DNA of 64,000 bases from Fratercula arctica. Its lineage: Eukaryota; Chordata; Aves; Charadriiformes; Alcidae. The notes under the pieces are model-generated. The model saw only the letters and a list, made by a program, of their open reading frames with translations. It did not search any database and was not told the origin of the DNA. The stretch's first letter is position 1, and each line of letters starts with the position of its first letter. Shown piece after piece: positions 60,571 through 64,000 of this stretch. The DNA is taken from positions 5,594,501-5,658,500 of the forward strand of contig CANTUZ010000005.1 in assembly GCA_947846985.1 (NCBI GenBank), written 5' to 3'. Made by a program: the position numbers and the translations under genes.

Positions 60571-63500
60571 TTAGGTAATTCTTCTCAAATTTTGTGATCT
60601 TGGCAAAGAATGTGCAACTCTTTAATTGCAGAATGCCAAAATCAATTGTCTTTTTTTTTTTTATTATTATTTTTCTGGTTGATATATTAATCTTCTTATC
60701 AGGTATTTAATGTATTATGCCACGCAGATTTTTTGAAATGTAATTCCGCAGTCTGTGATGTTTTTAGTTTGATCTTACCAGTCATTGTAAATTAAACGAA
60801 TCTGAATTTACAGCAGTTATGCTTTGAACTGGCTTAATGCAGCTTTGTGCATAAAAATATTGTGCTGCTAAGAATGGATTTGGACTTTTTAAAAAAAAAT
60901 CTGCATAATCCTAGCTGTGTAAAAGTATAACTCTGTGTGCTGAGGGCTTCACTGATTACAGTCTATTGACATGATAGACCTCTCCTGTTGATCTTGTTCT
61001 CTCATTTTATTCTAGTATGCATATCTAATATTCTGAATAGCTGCTCATGTATAATATATGCAGATACAACGCCAGTATCACAATTTAATTGAATCAGGGA
61101 TGAAGATACTGAACATTCTTCAAAAATAAAGCCCATGTTCATGAGTCAGAAGGGGACTGACAGTTGGCCTTGACTCTGTCTGGTTGTATGAGAACATCTT
61201 TATAGGGAATAGAGAAATGGTGACCTAAATGACAGGACAGTGGCCTGGAATTACAAAATTGAGGAGCCTCTCGCACATTGGTTTGGGCAACTTTGGGCAA
61301 TTCACTGTATCTCTCTGCCTTAGTTATCTCACCTGTAAATTGCACATGGTATCTCTCTATTCTACTGTAGAAAATGTTATAAACAAATTAAATATGGCTG
61401 TACTAGTGTCTGCAGTTGAGTTTCTGTAGAGAAATGCTACCAGATTGAGTTACACGGGTAAAGTTAGCATAGAGATCACACGCTATTTCTGTGTATTTCT
61501 ACCTAAGTAGGTCAAAAAAGAATAAATTCAAGGAACTGACAGAGTGTTCTGGTATGTTCAGGAAGAGCATGATGTTATGAGAGTGTGAGAGGAGCATTCC
61601 TGGAGAACTGGGGCATATTGCCAGCAGGTACAAGGTGCTCATAAGCGATGAGCTAAACTTTGGTCCTGAAGTTGTGACGCATCAGTCCAGCAGCGGTTGG
61701 AGTTTGCAGGCAGGTTCTTTTGAACTATGTGTTTCCCGCACCTCTCTCCAAGCTACATCAAGCATGATGGCAGTATCCTTACGTGACGTGGGAAGAGCCC
61801 GAATACAATAAACACAGGGCTAATAGCCCTGCTCCTTTCAGGATGATGTAATTTGAAAGGCATGTTGACTATAGGCATCAAATTAGACAGAAAGTCTAAT
61901 TGTGAAGTCAGTCTGTTTCTGGCTTGTAAAGCCATAATTAAATTCCTGTTTGCTGTGTAAACTCAAATGCAATACTAAATATGAAATAGTTCTTCACCCT
62001 GCCTAGTATATTCCTGCCGTGCTTTCCTCTGAGCAGTCTGGCTGCAATTCTTATTTCCTACATCACCCAGCAATCTTTAATTACGAGAACAAAACCCTCT
62101 TGTTTCAGCTCCAGTGTTGTGAAGTGACATTTATTTGGACCAGCCAGGACCTTTAGGTTGCATACTCCGAGTGCGCTGCGTATTTAGCATTCAAATACGT
62201 GATTATGAGGATATGAGAGAGACATGCACTAACCCGGTAAAGACATCATCTTGGAGTGTGCATTAAAAATTAATTTCAGTAAATTAGATGTTATATATTA
62301 AAAGAATTAATCTTTAAAATTGCTGGTACAACTAGTCTGTGTTATTATTCTGATACCAATTTAATTCCATTTATTATTGTTAAACTCATCATTCTAAATT
62401 TGCATGAGTTTCAGATGATGAAAAATCCTGATAACACCAATCCAGAATTACACAATGAAGCATATTACAGCTGTTCTTTAATTAGAATGAGTGGTGGTAA
62501 CACCTTTCATCCCTGAAAGCCATTAAGTACCATTAAACTGTTGCATGGGTTTGTTTATTCATGAATTTGAGTTGTATTCACTGTCTCTACAGATTTAAAG
62601 TTTTGCGGTTTACTGCTATGTCCTCAAAATAGAAAAATGGACCAAAGCCTGTACGATTTATTCAGGCAAAACTATTCCTGCCTGAGAAGGAACTGCAAAG
62701 GCCAATATAAATATAATGCAATTAAAATCAGTCTGTGAAAACAGACGTGGCTACTGAGGAAAAAGAAATATGTTATTTGGTGCTGTTGTTCGCCCAAAAT
62801 CTCCTAATGAGTTAAAATGAAAGTAATTAAAAAAGAGGCTAAATGTCAAGGAAAAATCTCCTGAGCAGCTATTCCGAAGCCTGCTACTGGCTTCAGTCAG
62901 AGAGGGGGGAATCTGTATCACCTGAGACACTTAAAGCTATGAGACAAGAAATTGATGATTAAAAATGTCAATAGATAGGGCTCAGACAGATGTCTTTCCT
63001 GTCCTTTCTGATTTTTAGTATCTCTGGAGCCTTAAGAATGAACTGGCCCCATGAGACTGAGCGGCAGCCATGAGTCATTATTCAAATGTAACTAAATTAT
63101 ACAGTTATCTGTGTGCTTCTAAGTTACCATTTTTTTAATAGCTAAATTGCGGTCCTCCTGCTGTATCGTTGGTATTCCAGGCACGCTGGGTTGTAAACCT
63201 GTGGCAAGGTCGGAGTGGTGTAGCCTCTTCTAGTTTGCACCGGGAAAATCTAGCAGACTTTAAGGGTGACCCCTGTTGACGTATTTCTGCTTTGTATTGC
63301 ATATATTTAAAAATAAATGCAGGCCCTGCTTGGTAACTGTAGTGAGCTGTCAAAGCGAATGTAGAGATTTAATAGTATAGCCGATATAAGAGTTAATAAT
63401 AAAGGATAAAATTCCGTTTATGTAAAACAGTAGAATTATTATTTGCGTACATCAACAGAACTTTGTGGAAAGGTAGGCAGGTGGGAGATTTTTTTTTTTG

Positions 63501-64000
63501 AGAATTTTTCATCTCCGCTCATCCAAAGCAGTTGTCTTCACTCTCAGGGTTTATTTGAAGTAGCTGCTTGCGTAGCGCTGTCAGTGCCATCCCTTTCTTG
63601 CTATCTCTGTCTCGTGGAATCGAAGCTCGTGCGAGAGCAGGAGATGAGAAGAGGCTGTATGTTACATAGAACTTATGCCTCGGTTGGCTGGGCGATTTTT
63701 TCCTGGTGTTTTTATGTTGAAGGAGAATACTCCAAGGTGGAAAACAAAGCTGTATGCTCTGGAACTAACGGAGTGTACTGTCAGGGTATGATTTAATTCA
63801 GGAAGCTTGAGACCTGTGTGATCCTTTCTTGTTAGTACATGCTTTTCCTGCTTATAGGTCTGCTGATCAACAGAGCACTAAAGATAAGGATCTTGTATTT
63901 TTTGCATGAAAAAGAGCACAGTAAGAGTTTGATGAACAGACACTTTTATAATAAAACTCTTCTGTCTCATTGAAAGCGTAGATCGCTAGCTATTACATGA
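60571..64000. other. Unique AT-rich intron, candidate conserved block 62250-62870
   Basis: No gene or mobile element recognised. 62250-62870 is notable for dense TTAATT, TAATTA and ATTAG cores without simple repetition. The frame at 63443-63796 (+, 117 codons) has no recognisable domain. Confidence 0.35.

Larger units (their letters stand above)
22505..64000 (+). other. NELL1: 5' portion of the next large NELL1 intron
   Basis: From the EGF exon donor to the window end I found no further exon. The next exon should encode a calcium-binding EGF module opening with Asp-Ile-Asp-Glu-Cys and containing a Gly-Trp-Tyr-His-Cys stretch; no such coding was seen. The interval holds five CR1 fragments, one LTR-like element, low-complexity tracts and much AT-rich unique sequence. 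The intron is therefore probably longer than 41 kb. Confidence 0.72.

Noticed and set aside
1..64000. CRISPR arrays, operons, prophage or other microbial systems
   Set aside because: Spliced exon structure, CR1 LINEs and LTRs show vertebrate DNA. The only evenly spaced repeat is the tandem minisatellite at 6.1 kb, which has no spacers.

Overview
The window looks like non-coding, intronic DNA from a bird, with one coding exon that I can recognise. The avian call rests on its repeats. There are at least seven CR1 LINE fragments with the typical 3' end (GGTTGGACT..GATGATC..TTCCAACC..ATTCTATGAT), and a solo LTR that begins TGTTGTGGTTTAACCCC, a family I know from neoavian genomes. There are no Alu or L1 elements and no long poly-A-tailed retrocopies. 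The base composition is AT-rich, CpG-poor and full of stop codons.

The only supported coding sequence is a 96-bp exon at 22409-22504 on the + strand. It has a polypyrimidine-AG acceptor and a GTAAAG donor. It encodes one complete six-cysteine EGF-like module whose residues match, as far as I recall the family, the non-calcium-binding EGF module of NELL1 (neural EGFL-like 1), not the NELL2 version. Both flanking introns are phase 1. On this reading, 1-22408 is the 3' part of one very large NELL1 intron and 22505-64000 is the 5' part of the next. I found no other NELL1 exon and no RNA gene or CpG-island promoter. The many short ORFs elsewhere have no family match and look like chance.

Layout. 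1-9.8 kb: unique intron with a 23-bp x 6 minisatellite at 6.1 kb. 9.83-10.5 kb: solo ERV LTR with a 5-bp target-site duplication and an internal AT/AC microsatellite. 11.0 kb: a run of 28 C. 15.5-16.5 kb: CR1 (+) keeping part of the reverse transcriptase. 17.7 kb: short CR1 (-). 22.4 kb: the NELL1 exon. 24.0-25.1 kb: CR1 (+) with an internal deletion. 29.3 and 35.2 kb: G/T-rich low-complexity tracts. 36.3-36.9 kb: a second, less well bounded LTR-like element. 42.5 kb: CR1 (-). 48.6-49.5 kb: an old CR1 (-) followed by a CR1 tail (+). 59.8-60.6 kb: CR1 (-). The rest is AT-rich unique sequence, some of which resembles conserved non-coding DNA by eye.

I found no evidence of a new multi-gene system. 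The items most worth checking are the tandem TGACGTG-bearing minisatellite, the recursive-splice-like AG|GTAAGA site at 51.54 kb, the two LTRs, a nested inverted repeat at 52.9 kb and several candidate conserved non-coding stretches.
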